From Sporotomaculum syntrophicum (lineage in GTDB: Bacteria > Bacillota > Desulfotomaculia > Desulfotomaculales > Desulfallaceae): DNA of 64,000 nt. Shown in pieces: positions 26,001-33,966 of the stretch. Location: positions 260,355 through 324,354 of the forward strand of contig NZ_LSRS01000003.1 of the NCBI RefSeq assembly GCF_009932395.1. Direction: 5' to 3'. How positions within the stretch are numbered: the stretch's first letter is position 1; each line of letters begins with the position of its first letter. The notes under the pieces are model-generated. The model saw nothing but the letters and a program-made list of their open reading frames with translations. It was not told the origin of the DNA and searched no databases. The translations under genes were made by a program, and so were the position numbers.

Positions 26001-26288
26001 TAATAGTCGCCCTGTTAGTGTCCACGGTACCCCGTTAACCATAGCTTGTACCTTTTCAATCCCCAATTGACGCAAAAACCAAGCCGGATCAGTACCAGCG
26101 GGCAATATTGAACCAAGTACTGCGGCGCGGCTGGCCGTTAGCGGTCGCCGCGCCCACCAAACGTGAAGAAAATATAGTGGCGGGAGAGCTGAACTTGAAC
26201 CGCGCTCCCGCTGCGTCTCAGCCCCCACTTGATGACAGGGAAAACCCGCCTCGATAAGTCTTTTATCATTAACAGTTTGGCCCGGCAT
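23040..26288 (-). CDS. DUF1156 DNA methyltransferase (Hma-type)
   Basis: 1082 residues. It begins with the DUF1156 signature: an early basic region and FLHVWWARRPLTASRAAVLGS at about 44-64. The SAM-binding motif is LDPTAGGGSIPFEALRLG (about 230). The catalytic motif DPPYYNNVQYAELSDYFYVW (about 680) is of the DPPY class, so it makes N6-methyladenine or N4-methylcytosine. Between them are zinc-binding Cys pairs (HCIECKE, CPHCGG, CIHCRQ). The large size, far above a plain methyltransferase, suggests a built-in specificity region. It lies 32 bp from the helicase and 19 bp from the small protein gene. It is likely to mark host DNA so that the helicase/ATPase pair ignores it. Confidence 0.9.
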   Translation of the reverse strand: MPGQTVNDKRLIEAGFPCHQVGAETQRERGSSSALPPLYFLHVWWARRPLTASRAAVLGSILPAGTDPAWFLRQLGIEKVQAMVNGVPWTLTGRLLEQVEVNDSGYQRLPVDSFVLRALEKEQQRREKNRQVIQRICDADPALINHPVIMRWQQDSQQLPEPLPLEGSNLEVNRVAADPAHVNERIEFAKSDRVKCILGKQIKWDAEDLYGYIRAYSRNPVTMDNTITVLDPTAGGGSIPFEALRLGHNVIANDLNPVTNIILYATLNYPARFGLDLKYDIERWGKKLISHVEQQMADVTPFSPLPVKEIDELNKHCIECKEIVPQFSSGPEYDQTGLIYCRQVTCPHCGGEAPLLNTCWLSKKGEKWGVRIVPDGLPKKGRVHFETYRLTGSKGPRGEDPNFATVSNGVGTCIHCRQAISADEIKAQARGESPYGKWQDRLYCIAAVRYQPKLDKNGKLQRYKTGVMAGEIKTEKVRFFRPANEQDLQALDKAAQRLQERWPAWERQGLIPTENIPQGHKTMELLRVGVNRWCDMFTPRQLLGHLILVEELNRLKPEILQELGEERGRAVVTYLQFMIDKCLDYNSRQTRWEYTRGIVKGTFGRHDFSLKWTFGEMIFTGPNSGAAWGLSQILDAYAGIAKLMSPLHNELAGAAPPVVIRNNTAANTDLPENSVDLVCIDPPYYNNVQYAELSDYFYVWQRRTLKDLYPDLFRRRLTNKTEEAVANPARDGSAAGAAQAYERLMGEIFAECRRVLKDTGIMTIMFTHKTQEAWETLTRSLIENGWKITSSMPVESESAASMHQKGMAAAASSIFLTCRKRQVTDTATATWTGFGGTGVARQVREAVRQGLEEFAQLKLNAVDEMVASYGRALQVLSENWPVLDGDEPVSPIRAMNEASAVVAQHQVARLTQGRLKVSDLNSEAAMALTLYGIFNLADFSFDEALNLSRSLGISLEGKPAGYTVNGQLIGINNESRGSRARRSDAEDTGYHAPLVRRGSKLRLALPEERHKKRLEKPQTEWDILHGLIQAYREGDAPVARVYLARHAEGREQLILDLLSVWAAEMGDEKLRKEAEAIAFSLK

Positions 26289-26307
26289 AAAAATAATCCT
26301 CCCTCAA

Positions 26308-26919
26308 CTACCTGCGCAGCTTTTCCAGCATGGCCGGTACCGCTTTATCCCCCGGTTGACCGCCAAGCATGGTGCGCATGCCAGCCCTGGCCCAACGGTT
26401 AGCCGCATCGCCAAAATGTATCACCCGGCTTAACCAGTAGGCAGCCTCTTCTGCGCTGAAACGCTCGACCCGCCAGGCAATTAGTTCAACACGATCCATG
26501 TCTTTAATCCGTTCCTGCAGCTTAAACATTAGAGCTAATTTGGTACCGGCCTCTTCGTGCAAGGGCAGGTTACCTCGAAAAATAATGCGATCGCTAGCAA
26601 TAAACCGCTGCAAATTCAGCGGTATCCCCGCATCATCACATACACCGCTAATAACTAAGCGGATGATAGGCAAACAACGCCGCAGGGACTGCCCATAAAG
26701 TAACCCCCTGTCTTTTAATAACTTTTTTTTCGGTGCATTGCTGTTTTTATCTGCACTATGCTCGGTTAAAGTCCGCTCCTTGACCAAAAAAACGGGTACA
26801 GGAGTGTCTTTATATTCGGTGATGCGCAGAACCCAGGGGGATTGGCCCACCAGAGGCTGTATTTTTTGCTTATAAGTTTCGAACATGTCCCATTGGTTAG
26901 TTGAACTGCCTTTTGTCAT
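26308..26919 (-). CDS. uncharacterised third component of the Hma-type operon
   Basis: 203 residues, mostly soluble and basic. No motif that I can assign is seen: no Walker, nuclease or zinc-binding pattern. The sequence has a beta-rich start (QSPWVLRITEYKDTPVPVFLV), a middle with arginine-rich helices (LRRCLPIIRLVISGV, ALMFKLQERIKDMDRVELIAWRVERF) and a helical end. It is placed between the ATPase and methyltransferase genes with 16- and 19-base gaps, so it should be an obligate partner, perhaps an adaptor or specificity factor. The name of its family is not recognised. Confidence 0.75.
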   Translation of the reverse strand: MTKGSSTNQWDMFETYKQKIQPLVGQSPWVLRITEYKDTPVPVFLVKERTLTEHSADKNSNAPKKKLLKDRGLLYGQSLRRCLPIIRLVISGVCDDAGIPLNLQRFIASDRIIFRGNLPLHEEAGTKLALMFKLQERIKDMDRVELIAWRVERFSAEEAAYWLSRVIHFGDAANRWARAGMRTMLGGQPGDKAVPAMLEKLRR

Positions 26920-26935
26920 TTAAGTATGCCTCGCC

Positions 26936-29900
26936 TTATGCTTTCTTTAGTTCCTGAATCAATAAGCAATCTTCATCCGGCTCCTGGATTTCCAGTAAAG
27001 CCTCAGTATCCTCGCCCTGCTCAATAACACTATCCAGCACTTCAAAAAATTCTCCCAGCGCCTGCATTGAACCCGGAGGCACATTGTCAAGCTGAATGCG
27101 CAAGGTACCACCTTCGGGTAGTTCAAGTTCGAAAAGATCCATAAAATCAATGTGCGACTTGGCACCTCTGTTATAAAGACTGCCCAATCGTTTGAGCAGC
27201 GGTAGTAATTTACCTGCCCCTTCTTTGCCTGCTAGTTTAAATACACGGTCCTTCTCGCGCACCCAACCCCGTTCTATGACAGTAACCGGAGTAATGACAA
27301 CGTCATTTAATTGCGGTGTATATAGGGCTGCCTCGGCACCGTGATACAGAGGCTCCGGTTTTTCCTGCTGCTCCGGGGTACCCTGGTAAGCATATAACCG
27401 CTCATCCTGGACCAGGTTGGTTACCGCCTCTTCCAGGTCTTGAGTTGAACAGGGGTCATATTTAGCAGCATATTTATCAAAAACAGCCTGTACATAATCA
27501 GCACCATTGTCCGCCACCGTATAAACCACTTGCTCTTGCACAGTAATTGGGTTGACTTTTTCAGGAACTGTCCAACCCCGCTGTTTGGCTCCCTGTATAG
27601 TAATCATGGTATAGCCGGGCTCACTGAGATTAACTCCTATAGGAATCACTTTGTCCTGGTCGTAAAATTCGTCCGGTATAATACTGGCTTCATGCTCCAT
27701 ACGGAAGATACACCAGATACCCTTTTGCACGCCGGACCGTACTATTTGTTCCAGCACCCCGGGACTTTCCAGCACCGACCAGCTGCGATTACAGCAGAAA
27801 TTACTTTGCAGCTTGGCCAAGGTTACGGTATCACTATCAAATAAAAGCTTGCTTTCAAAAAAGAGCTTATGCAAATTTAACAAATCAGACTTTTGGATAT
27901 GGTTTGCGGTTAGCAGCTCACCATTATCAATTAACACTTCTCTAATCAGCTCGATAAAGGATGCTCCGCTTTCTCCCCCGGCGGTCTTAATTTCTTGACG
28001 TACAATATAGCCGGCTGTTGAGGGGTAGTAAAGCCCGGTGTAAATGCCGGATACAGCCGTAACTAACGCATTTTCGCGTTCACTATGGCGTTTCTTAAAA
28101 TCCCCGTCTTCTAACCGGTGGGGGTTCACACCATAATTTTGCGGTTTATCTTTTAACAGGCGCATAGCTTTAACCTGCCGGGCAATACCTTCAATGCGCT
28201 GCCTTAATTCCTGGTGTTTTGCATTATATTCTCCAAAGAAGCCTGGTTGCTCGCTGCCGACACCATGCACATGGACAGTTTCCGGGACCAGAAGAAAAAT
28301 CAGATTTTGCTGTTCGCGAGGTTTGTTTGCACCTTTAGTAGTCACCATTGCCTCAATATCTATGCTGTCTGCAGTAAGAGCAACTACGCCCAGTATGAGC
28401 CGTCCTTTGCCGTCAGGTAAATGCTCGGGCAGTGAAACGTCATGCTCGATATGAAATAAGCTTGTATTGCCTGTAATTATTTTACGGGCTGTGGCTTCCA
28501 ACAGTTCGTCAATTTGTCTGGTGTTAAGCGTGCGGCGTATTCTGGCCAGTACACTATTAATGGTGGGCTCTTCGCTGGCATAATACTTGCCTTGTTCGTA
28601 GCGCAAGTAAAAAGCACTGTTATTGATTTCCTCCAGAGCTGTAAGTACTTGGGGCGGGGTAAGGCCGGGGAAAGATACGCTAAAAAGAGCATCAGCTTCG
28701 GTTAAACCAAAGATCCTGGAATTTAGCCCTTCCGCGCGCCCTACGAGGCTGTGTAAAAATACCGTTTTCCAGGTGTATTCATAAAGCGGGTAGCCTTCCG
28801 GGTGTGGGTTATCCTGGTCTGCTAGTTCAGCGTTGCTGCGGCCACCTTCTAAGGTGCCAGTATCAACGCTTCCCACATCGGCATTGAGGACAAACATCAA
28901 GTCAGAACTGCCTGTGCGACCGAGTATTTCATTAACAACCCGCTCAGAGCGCAAATCCAAATGAAAGGTATGAATCATGGGTACCGCCTGTCGAGTTTGC
29001 CATAAACTGCGCACGGCCAGTGATAATACCCGCAAAACACCACGGGTACCCTGGAAATTTTCAGCACTGGACAGTTTCATATTGAGGAAATCCACCAAGG
29101 TAGGATGAAATGGGTAGTTGGCCGTCATGCGCTTCTGGAAATTATCGGTAGTAGCTTCATCCGGTAGCGACGAAGCGTTTCTCCGGTACATTTGAGTGTA
29201 TTCCCATGCTGTTTCCCTGGCCGCGTGGCTGTTAATAGAAACAAACAGCCGCTTGGCAAGAACAGCGGAAATTTCCGAAGCTTGCACGGGTGTAATTTGC
29301 ACGGCATCTCTGGCCACGACACTGGCTATGCCTTTGACTGCTTTTTCCCCCAGTCCAAGTGCGTCATCTTCATTAATGTCCTCACCGCGTACGTCGCTGA
29401 TTAACTTGGTCAACTGTTCCGTTTGTTTGCCAAAGGCATCAGATGCGCTGGCTAGAGTGAGCACTATAGCCACCCCCGGGTTATTGCGGACATAACTATG
29501 TAAGGTCATGAGAAAAGCGGCTAATTGGGCGCCGCCATCGGTGCGGGCTGCTTCCAAACGCGCCGCGTACTGAGCTAACTCGTCCAGCATAATCAGAACT
29601 TTGCGACCGCCAAACACTTTATTAAAGTAGGTTTTGCCCGGCGCGGCAAAGGAGTTAGCCTCGTCTTCAACCTCATGGTAGAGCGCTTCACCACCTATTT
29701 GATATGCAATTTCTCCCCACAGAGTATAGGGCACCAGTACGCTGCCTTTAGGTTGGTGGACGGGTATTTCTTCACCTGCAACACCAACCACAGCCACGGT
29801 ACCGGGCTCGGGTAGGTACTGCTCGTCAAGAAGGTCCTTAACGACACCGAGCAGTTTTTTCCCTTGCCAGGCTATATGGGTACATGCAATGAGTGTGTGG

Positions 29901-30184
29901 GTTTTACCACCCCCAAAGGATGTTTCCAGACGATGAATAGCCGAAGCCGTTGTATCGCCGGCGATGCGGCGGAACACATCAGACAAAGCCCGGCGCATAC
30001 CCTGGGTTGGGTAGGTGGCCTCATTGAAGAAGAGTTCAGCATTGGTGTAAATACTGTCTATTCTGCTGCTGCCATGACGATAGTATTCAATAACAGGGCT
30101 AAGTGAGGCTGTGAAAACCTCCGGGTTAAAGGTACCGGCCAGTATTTCCGGACGCGGTGTACAAGTTTCCAATACCGATTGCAA
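26936..30184 (-). CDS. DUF499 AAA+-like ATPase (Hma-type)
   Basis: 1082 residues from a TTG start after TTGGAG. The N-terminal ATPase shows ETSFGGGKTHTLIA (Walker A, about residues 86-99) and KVLIMLDELAQYAARL (Walker B, about 193-208), then a sensor-like VLTLASASDAFGK. The rest is large and mixed, with no nuclease motif visible. DUF499 proteins are regularly found with DUF1156 methyltransferases and large SNF2 helicases in defence islands. It is the first gene of the operon, so it probably senses or loads the system on DNA. The A/T-rich leader at 30185-30300 is the likely promoter region. Confidence 0.9.
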   Translation of the reverse strand: MQSVLETCTPRPEILAGTFNPEVFTASLSPVIEYYRHGSSRIDSIYTNAELFFNEATYPTQGMRRALSDVFRRIAGDTTASAIHRLETSFGGGKTHTLIACTHIAWQGKKLLGVVKDLLDEQYLPEPGTVAVVGVAGEEIPVHQPKGSVLVPYTLWGEIAYQIGGEALYHEVEDEANSFAAPGKTYFNKVFGGRKVLIMLDELAQYAARLEAARTDGGAQLAAFLMTLHSYVRNNPGVAIVLTLASASDAFGKQTEQLTKLISDVRGEDINEDDALGLGEKAVKGIASVVARDAVQITPVQASEISAVLAKRLFVSINSHAARETAWEYTQMYRRNASSLPDEATTDNFQKRMTANYPFHPTLVDFLNMKLSSAENFQGTRGVLRVLSLAVRSLWQTRQAVPMIHTFHLDLRSERVVNEILGRTGSSDLMFVLNADVGSVDTGTLEGGRSNAELADQDNPHPEGYPLYEYTWKTVFLHSLVGRAEGLNSRIFGLTEADALFSVSFPGLTPPQVLTALEEINNSAFYLRYEQGKYYASEEPTINSVLARIRRTLNTRQIDELLEATARKIITGNTSLFHIEHDVSLPEHLPDGKGRLILGVVALTADSIDIEAMVTTKGANKPREQQNLIFLLVPETVHVHGVGSEQPGFFGEYNAKHQELRQRIEGIARQVKAMRLLKDKPQNYGVNPHRLEDGDFKKRHSERENALVTAVSGIYTGLYYPSTAGYIVRQEIKTAGGESGASFIELIREVLIDNGELLTANHIQKSDLLNLHKLFFESKLLFDSDTVTLAKLQSNFCCNRSWSVLESPGVLEQIVRSGVQKGIWCIFRMEHEASIIPDEFYDQDKVIPIGVNLSEPGYTMITIQGAKQRGWTVPEKVNPITVQEQVVYTVADNGADYVQAVFDKYAAKYDPCSTQDLEEAVTNLVQDERLYAYQGTPEQQEKPEPLYHGAEAALYTPQLNDVVITPVTVIERGWVREKDRVFKLAGKEGAGKLLPLLKRLGSLYNRGAKSHIDFMDLFELELPEGGTLRIQLDNVPPGSMQALGEFFEVLDSVIEQGEDTEALLEIQEPDEDCLLIQELKKA

Positions 30185-30621
30185 GCTACTCCAACCCCCC
30201 GTTTTTTATCTATTAAAACGATATTTGCTTTATTTGCGCTCTCGCTTGGTTATATAGCCGCCGGGTCCAAGGTTAAACCCAAGAAAAGGGAAATAAAAAT
30301 AGGATTATTGAAGCTTTTATAGATATTGTAGTCATTTCTACATTATTATTGTTATATCCTGCATGGTGTTGGCATTTGTTAATATATCTAAAGCACCCGG
30401 CATCGTATTAATAATATTGAGAGGGTGTTATTGGATAACGGTCTCCTATTTGGGCGAGATTGGGTATTTTAGAAAAAATGGTGATACAAAAAAAACACAT
30501 CATCAGGCGATGGTGTGCTTTTTGGTGCTGGGGGAGGCCGGGTGGTTGCTAACCAACCTTACCATAAACAATTTAACCATTATGGAATATATTGTTATAT
30601 AAAACGAGAGGAGGGCTGTCT
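30185..30621. other. divergent intergenic region between the defence operon and ymaF
   Basis: No supported gene. It holds the promoter regions for both neighbours. A hairpin with T-runs on both strands lies at 30491-30523, and a small GGTTG CTAA CCAACC palindrome lies at 30543-30556. Confidence 0.5.
30491..30523. terminator. bidirectional terminator hairpin
   Basis: CACATCATC AGGC GATGGTGTG is a 9-bp stem with one wobble pair. It is followed by CTTTTT on the plus strand and GTTTTTTTT on the minus strand. It would isolate the defence operon from transcription from either side. Confidence 0.65.
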
Positions 30622-30987
30622 ATGACTGGTACCGACCAGTCAACTCAACTAACTGAAGAGAGTGGTCAGACCCATACACATGAGTTTTTAGGAAGTACAA
30701 AGTTAGCGGAAGAAGGAGAAGACAGGCATAACCACCGCTTTGCAGGCGTTACTAGTGAGATAATACTAGTACCGGGTGGCCATATTCATGCAATGGTAGT
30801 TAACACTGATTTTTTTGACCATCTGCACGAAGTACCCGTTAGAACAGGGCTTCAAAGATTTGTCGGCAATGGTAAACACGTTCATTTTGCTGAAGGGAAT
30901 ACTACGTTCAACGATGACCATTGCCACAAATTCCAATTTGCAACTTTAATAGATTCACCTCTTCTTCCAGAAGAAGACTGTCCTTAA
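30622..30987 (+). CDS. ymaF: YmaF-family histidine-rich protein
   Basis: The ATG at 30622 follows GAGAGGAGGG by six bases; 121 residues. Most of the protein is the YmaF pattern of paired histidines spaced along the chain: QTHTHEFLGST, DRHNHRFAG, GGHIHAMV, DHLHEVPV, GKHVHFAEG, DHCHKFQF. The spacing suggests metal binding, but the function is unknown. It is found mostly in spore-forming Firmicutes. It stands alone and ends at a terminator shared with the convergent trpF. Confidence 0.88.
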   Translation: MTGTDQSTQLTEESGQTHTHEFLGSTKLAEEGEDRHNHRFAGVTSEIILVPGGHIHAMVVNTDFFDHLHEVPVRTGLQRFVGNGKHVHFAEGNTTFNDDHCHKFQFATLIDSPLLPEEDCP

Positions 30988-31007
30988 AACCTAGTGTTTA
31001 ATGGCAC

Positions 31008-31035
31008 AGAAGCTAGGAATAATTTTCTAGCTTCT
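31008..31035. terminator. terminator between ymaF and trpF
   Basis: GAAGCTAG and CTAGCTTC pair across GAATAATTTT and are followed by TTCTTTATTTTTG on the plus strand. It overlaps the 3' end of trpF. Confidence 0.7.
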
Positions 31036-31720
31036 TCTTTATTTTTGATGCATATTGAATACTCTGCATAAATCGCTCAATTTTCTCCGGGTCCTTTTCC
31101 CCCGGTTTATTTTCAACCCCTGTCAGGACATCCACTGCAAAGGGGTGTATCTTTTGAATTATTGGCAGGATATTAGTTGGATTTAGGCCACCTGCCAGGA
31201 TAACCGGCAAAGAGCTCTCTTGTTGGATGGTTTTAAATGTTGCCAAATCGACCCTAACTCCTGTTCCACCAGGCATTGAGTTGGTGTAGGAATCCACGAG
31301 TATAGCCGCTATCCCGGTTTTAGCAAGTACCCGTGCCGCCGTGGCAGGATCGGAGATTTCGAAATCACACTGCCCGTTACTATCTATCCGCAAAGCCTTG
31401 ATTGTTTTTATCCCCCGTATTTTTAACCGGCGGGCTAATTCCTTTATCTCTGCCAACGTTTCTTGATAATGAAGCTGAACGACATTAGGATTAGTTTTAC
31501 TTACCAGCGTCAAGACTTTTTCGCACGAACCACCTGTGACGATGCAGGTACCGACAAACGGAGGAACCTGCCCAATGAGCTCCCTGGCTTTTGCCGGAGT
31601 CAAGTTCCATGGTACTGGAATAGGGTACTCTACAACAAAGCCGAGCATATGCACACCGGCGCGCACACACAGATTGATATCCCGGCGGTTCATTAAGCCA
31701 CATATTTTAACACGTGTCAA
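31013..31720 (-). CDS. trpF: phosphoribosylanthranilate isomerase
   Basis: 235 residues from a TTG start after GGGAGG. The TIM-barrel signatures are present: VKICGLMNRRDI (catalytic Cys at residue 7), VVQLHYQE, ILVDSYTNSMPGGTG (catalytic Asp and phosphate loop), ILAGGLNPTNI and VDVLTGVENKPGEKD. Compared with ordinary TrpF, the loop after beta 2 reads EYPIPVPWNLTP rather than the usual SPR. It converts PRA to CdRP, the third step of tryptophan synthesis. It is the last gene of the trpDCF unit, five bases after trpC. Confidence 0.85.
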   Translation of the reverse strand: MTRVKICGLMNRRDINLCVRAGVHMLGFVVEYPIPVPWNLTPAKARELIGQVPPFVGTCIVTGGSCEKVLTLVSKTNPNVVQLHYQETLAEIKELARRLKIRGIKTIKALRIDSNGQCDFEISDPATAARVLAKTGIAAILVDSYTNSMPGGTGVRVDLATFKTIQQESSLPVILAGGLNPTNILPIIQKIHPFAVDVLTGVENKPGEKDPEKIERFMQSIQYASKIKKKLENYS

Positions 31721-31725
31721 TAGCT

Positions 31726-32424
31726 TTACCTCCCGGCTTCGCTGAGCACCTTATAGAATGCCGGCGGATTCTGAGCCCGGAGTATGGCAGTTCCAACCAA
31801 GACCGCATGAGCTCCTGCTGCAGTGGCACGTAACACGTCATCAGGGGACGCAATCGAGCTTTCGCTTAATAATAAAGCCCCAGGGCGGACTAAACCGGCT
31901 AGCTTTTCAGTGGTATTAACGTTTCCGTCATCCATTTCCCATTCCATGATGTTCCGGTTATTAATGCCGAGAAAGGTTACCATTAACTCGTTTCCAGCAA
32001 TAATCTCCGCCTCGGTATGCGTTTCGACGAGGGGTTCCAGTCCAAGCGCCCAAGCCTCATCAATAAGTTCACGCAGTTGTTCTATCTCCAGTATTGCAGC
32101 AATCAACAGTACCCCACTGGCTCCTATCTCCGCACTCTCATGTAATTGTTCACGAGTAGTAATAAAATCCTTACGCAAAATCGGCACTGAGGTAGACTGT
32201 GCAATCTGTCTTAGCAATTCCGGGGAACCCCCAAAATGCTCTGTTTCGGTTACCACCGAGAGGACCGGGGCACCGGCCGCTGCCAGGCTTTTTGCCAGCG
32301 CTATGGGATCTCTGCCCCTTAGCAGGTCGCCTGCCTCCGGGGACTTACACTTAATGTCCGGAATAACCGGTATCTTACCCAAACGATGCCGGGTCCACAG
32401 CGCTGTAGTACATTTCGTGCATGC
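31726..32424 (-). CDS. trpC: indole-3-glycerol phosphate synthase
   Basis: The ATG at 32424 follows AAAGGTGG and comes directly after the trpD stop, so the two are coupled; 232 residues, slightly short for the family because the N-terminal helix is reduced. Barrel motifs: PDIKCKSPEAGDLL (general K), LSVVTETEHFGGSPELL, PILRKDFITT (catalytic K), SGVLLIAAIL, GLEPLVETHTEAE, LGINNRNI, LLSESSIAS and AVLVGTAIL. It closes the indole ring of CdRP. The sequence is divergent from standard TrpC (PDIK for AEIK), which marks a separate subgroup. Confidence 0.85.
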   Translation of the reverse strand, partial: ACTKCTTALWTRHRLGKIPVIPDIKCKSPEAGDLLRGRDPIALAKSLAAAGAPVLSVVTETEHFGGSPELLRQIAQSTSVPILRKDFITTREQLHESAEIGASGVLLIAAILEIEQLRELIDEAWALGLEPLVETHTEAEIIAGNELMVTFLGINNRNIMEWEMDDGNVNTTEKLAGLVRPGALLLSESSIASPDDVLRATAAGAHAVLVGTAILRAQNPPAFYKVLSEAGR

Positions 32425-32428
32425 CATT

Positions 32429-33460
32429 TCAAACCACCTTTTTGTAGTCATGCGAGGCAACTATAAGCTGTTCCAGTTTGTTTTGTGCCGCTCCACTGTC
32501 AATAATCTCCGCAGCATATTTTATGCCGTCCGCGAAAGAATCTGCCTTATCGCCTATCATCAAGGCTCCGGCAGCATTCAATATAACTGCCCGGCGACGC
32601 GGGCCTTTGTCCTTGCCGGAGAAAACATCCCGGATCATGGCAGCATTCTCTTCTGGAGTTCCTGTTGCTATTTCTGCAAGGGTACAACGGGACAAGCCAA
32701 AATCCTCAGGAGCGATTTCGTATCTGCTGAAAGACCCGTTTTTTAGTTCAATAATTTTGGTTTTACCCAAGAGGGAAATTTCATCCAAGCCGTCCTCACC
32801 ATGAACAAAGAGTGCCCTCTTATAACCTAAAGATGCGGCAACCCGGGAAACTATATCTAGCAGCTCCGGTTTATAGACACCTAAAACATGTTTTGTCGCC
32901 TTGGAAGGATTAATCAGTGGTCCAATAATCGTATAAAAGATGGTCTTGATACCGAGATCCTTTTCCGGCGGCAGCACTTTACCCATAACCGGATGGAAGA
33001 GAGGTGCATAAAGAAAGGCAATGCCTATGTCTTCAATAAGCTTCTCCACGCCATTAGGACTTTGATTAATTTCCACATGCAGAGCTTCCAAAACATCAGC
33101 GCTGCCGGAAAGACTAGCTATTGATCTACTGCCGTGTTTGGCTACTGGAATACCTGCTGCTGCAGCTACAAAAGCAACCGAAGTTGAGATATTAAACGTG
33201 CTTAAGCCTCCACCGGTACCGCAGGTATCCATAAGCTCATCATTTACCTTCGGGTCTATTTTATTACATATGTCACGCATTGCCCGGGCAATTGCCGTGA
33301 TTTCCGTTAAGGTCGGGCCTTTCATCAGGAGGGCTACCTGAAAACCGGCAATCTGAACATCACTCAGTTCATCATTTTTAATGGCTACAATCAGGCTGTA
33401 AGCCTCTTCTGCAGTTAAATCTTCTTTTGTAGTCAATTTCTGTAAAATGTTTTTAATCAC
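32429..33460 (-). CDS. trpD: anthranilate phosphoribosyltransferase
   Basis: 343 residues from a GTG start. The PRPP/anthranilate site is MDTCGTGGGLSTFNISTSVAFVAAAAG split into its known parts: CGTGGG (about 80-85), NIST, and KHGSRSIASLSGSADVLEALH. KTIFYTIIGPLINPSK and FVHGEDGLDEIS follow. It joins anthranilate to PRPP, the second tryptophan step. First gene of trpDCF. The 5' leader carries a T-box with a UGG specifier. The genes trpE, trpG, trpA and trpB are not in the window. Confidence 0.92.
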   Translation of the reverse strand: MIKNILQKLTTKEDLTAEEAYSLIVAIKNDELSDVQIAGFQVALLMKGPTLTEITAIARAMRDICNKIDPKVNDELMDTCGTGGGLSTFNISTSVAFVAAAAGIPVAKHGSRSIASLSGSADVLEALHVEINQSPNGVEKLIEDIGIAFLYAPLFHPVMGKVLPPEKDLGIKTIFYTIIGPLINPSKATKHVLGVYKPELLDIVSRVAASLGYKRALFVHGEDGLDEISLLGKTKIIELKNGSFSRYEIAPEDFGLSRCTLAEIATGTPEENAAMIRDVFSGKDKGPRRRAVILNAAGALMIGDKADSFADGIKYAAEIIDSGAAQNKLEQLIVASHDYKKVV

Positions 33461-33574
33461 GCTACTCTCGCCTCAGTTCATTATTTGATATTTTTATAAA
33501 ATTTAATGTTTTTTTCCATCATGGATGCCAAAGTGCCCACTCTACATGTTATTGGTACTCGCGGGCTTGTGAAA

Positions 33575-33862
33575 AATAAAAAAGCTTTTGCCCCTAATCA
33601 AAGGGACAAAAGCTGTAAGCTTCTGCGGTACCACCCAAATTGACGATAAATCGCCCACTCATTTTGCATACCATCATATGCACCCTACTGATAACGGACA
33701 GGGTTCCCGTCGGCGCCTAATCTCTTTCGATTTCGGGCCGCCCTCGCAAGTCCATTCGGAATCATCACTGTAACCGCATTCTCACCAACCGGCGGCTCTC
33801 TGAGTACAGCCAATCATTCTTACTTCTCTTGCTCATCGGTTTATTTTTTATTATTACGGAAA
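33575..33862 (-). promoter_or_regulatory. tryptophan T-box riboswitch of trpDCF
   Basis: On the minus strand the leader begins near 33862 with Stem I elements (AGTAAGAA, then the distal GGTTGGTGAGAA). The specifier loop reads GAATGGAC, with TGG (Trp) at 33754-33752. The T-box sequence GGGTGGTACCGC at 33636-33625 is the antiterminator side that pairs with the NCCA end of uncharged tRNA. A strong terminator hairpin (33614-33583, AGCTTTTGTCCC/AGGGGCAAAAGCT) followed by TTTTTTATTTTTC ends the element. Uncharged tRNA-Trp would let transcription enter trpD. Confidence 0.93.
33583..33614 (-). terminator. terminator of the T-box leader
   Basis: AGCTTTTGTCCC and GGGGCAAAAGCT form a 12-bp stem around TTTGATTA, followed by TTTTTTATT on the minus strand. 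It is the OFF structure that competes with the T-box antiterminator. Confidence 0.88.
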
Positions 33863-33966
33863 AATTCTAGCATTAAAGTTTATTCGCGTCAATCACTTTA
33901 AGAACGAAAATAGCTGGCTAATTCCCGATACTTTGTTTAAAATGAAAAAAGCGGGGGAATGCAACC

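Noticed and set aside
15563-30184. Assignment of the large defence genes to DISARM or BREX
   Set aside because: No DUF1998 proteins, PglZ or Lon-like protease were seen; the DUF499, DUF1156 and SNF2 set fits Hma better.
26936-30184. Nuclease domain in the DUF499 protein
   Set aside because: No PD-(D/E)xK, HNH or PLD motif could be recognised outside the ATPase region.
30363-30602. 79-codon open frame on the plus strand before ymaF
   Set aside because: It crosses the terminator hairpin at 30491 and has no proper ribosome binding site.
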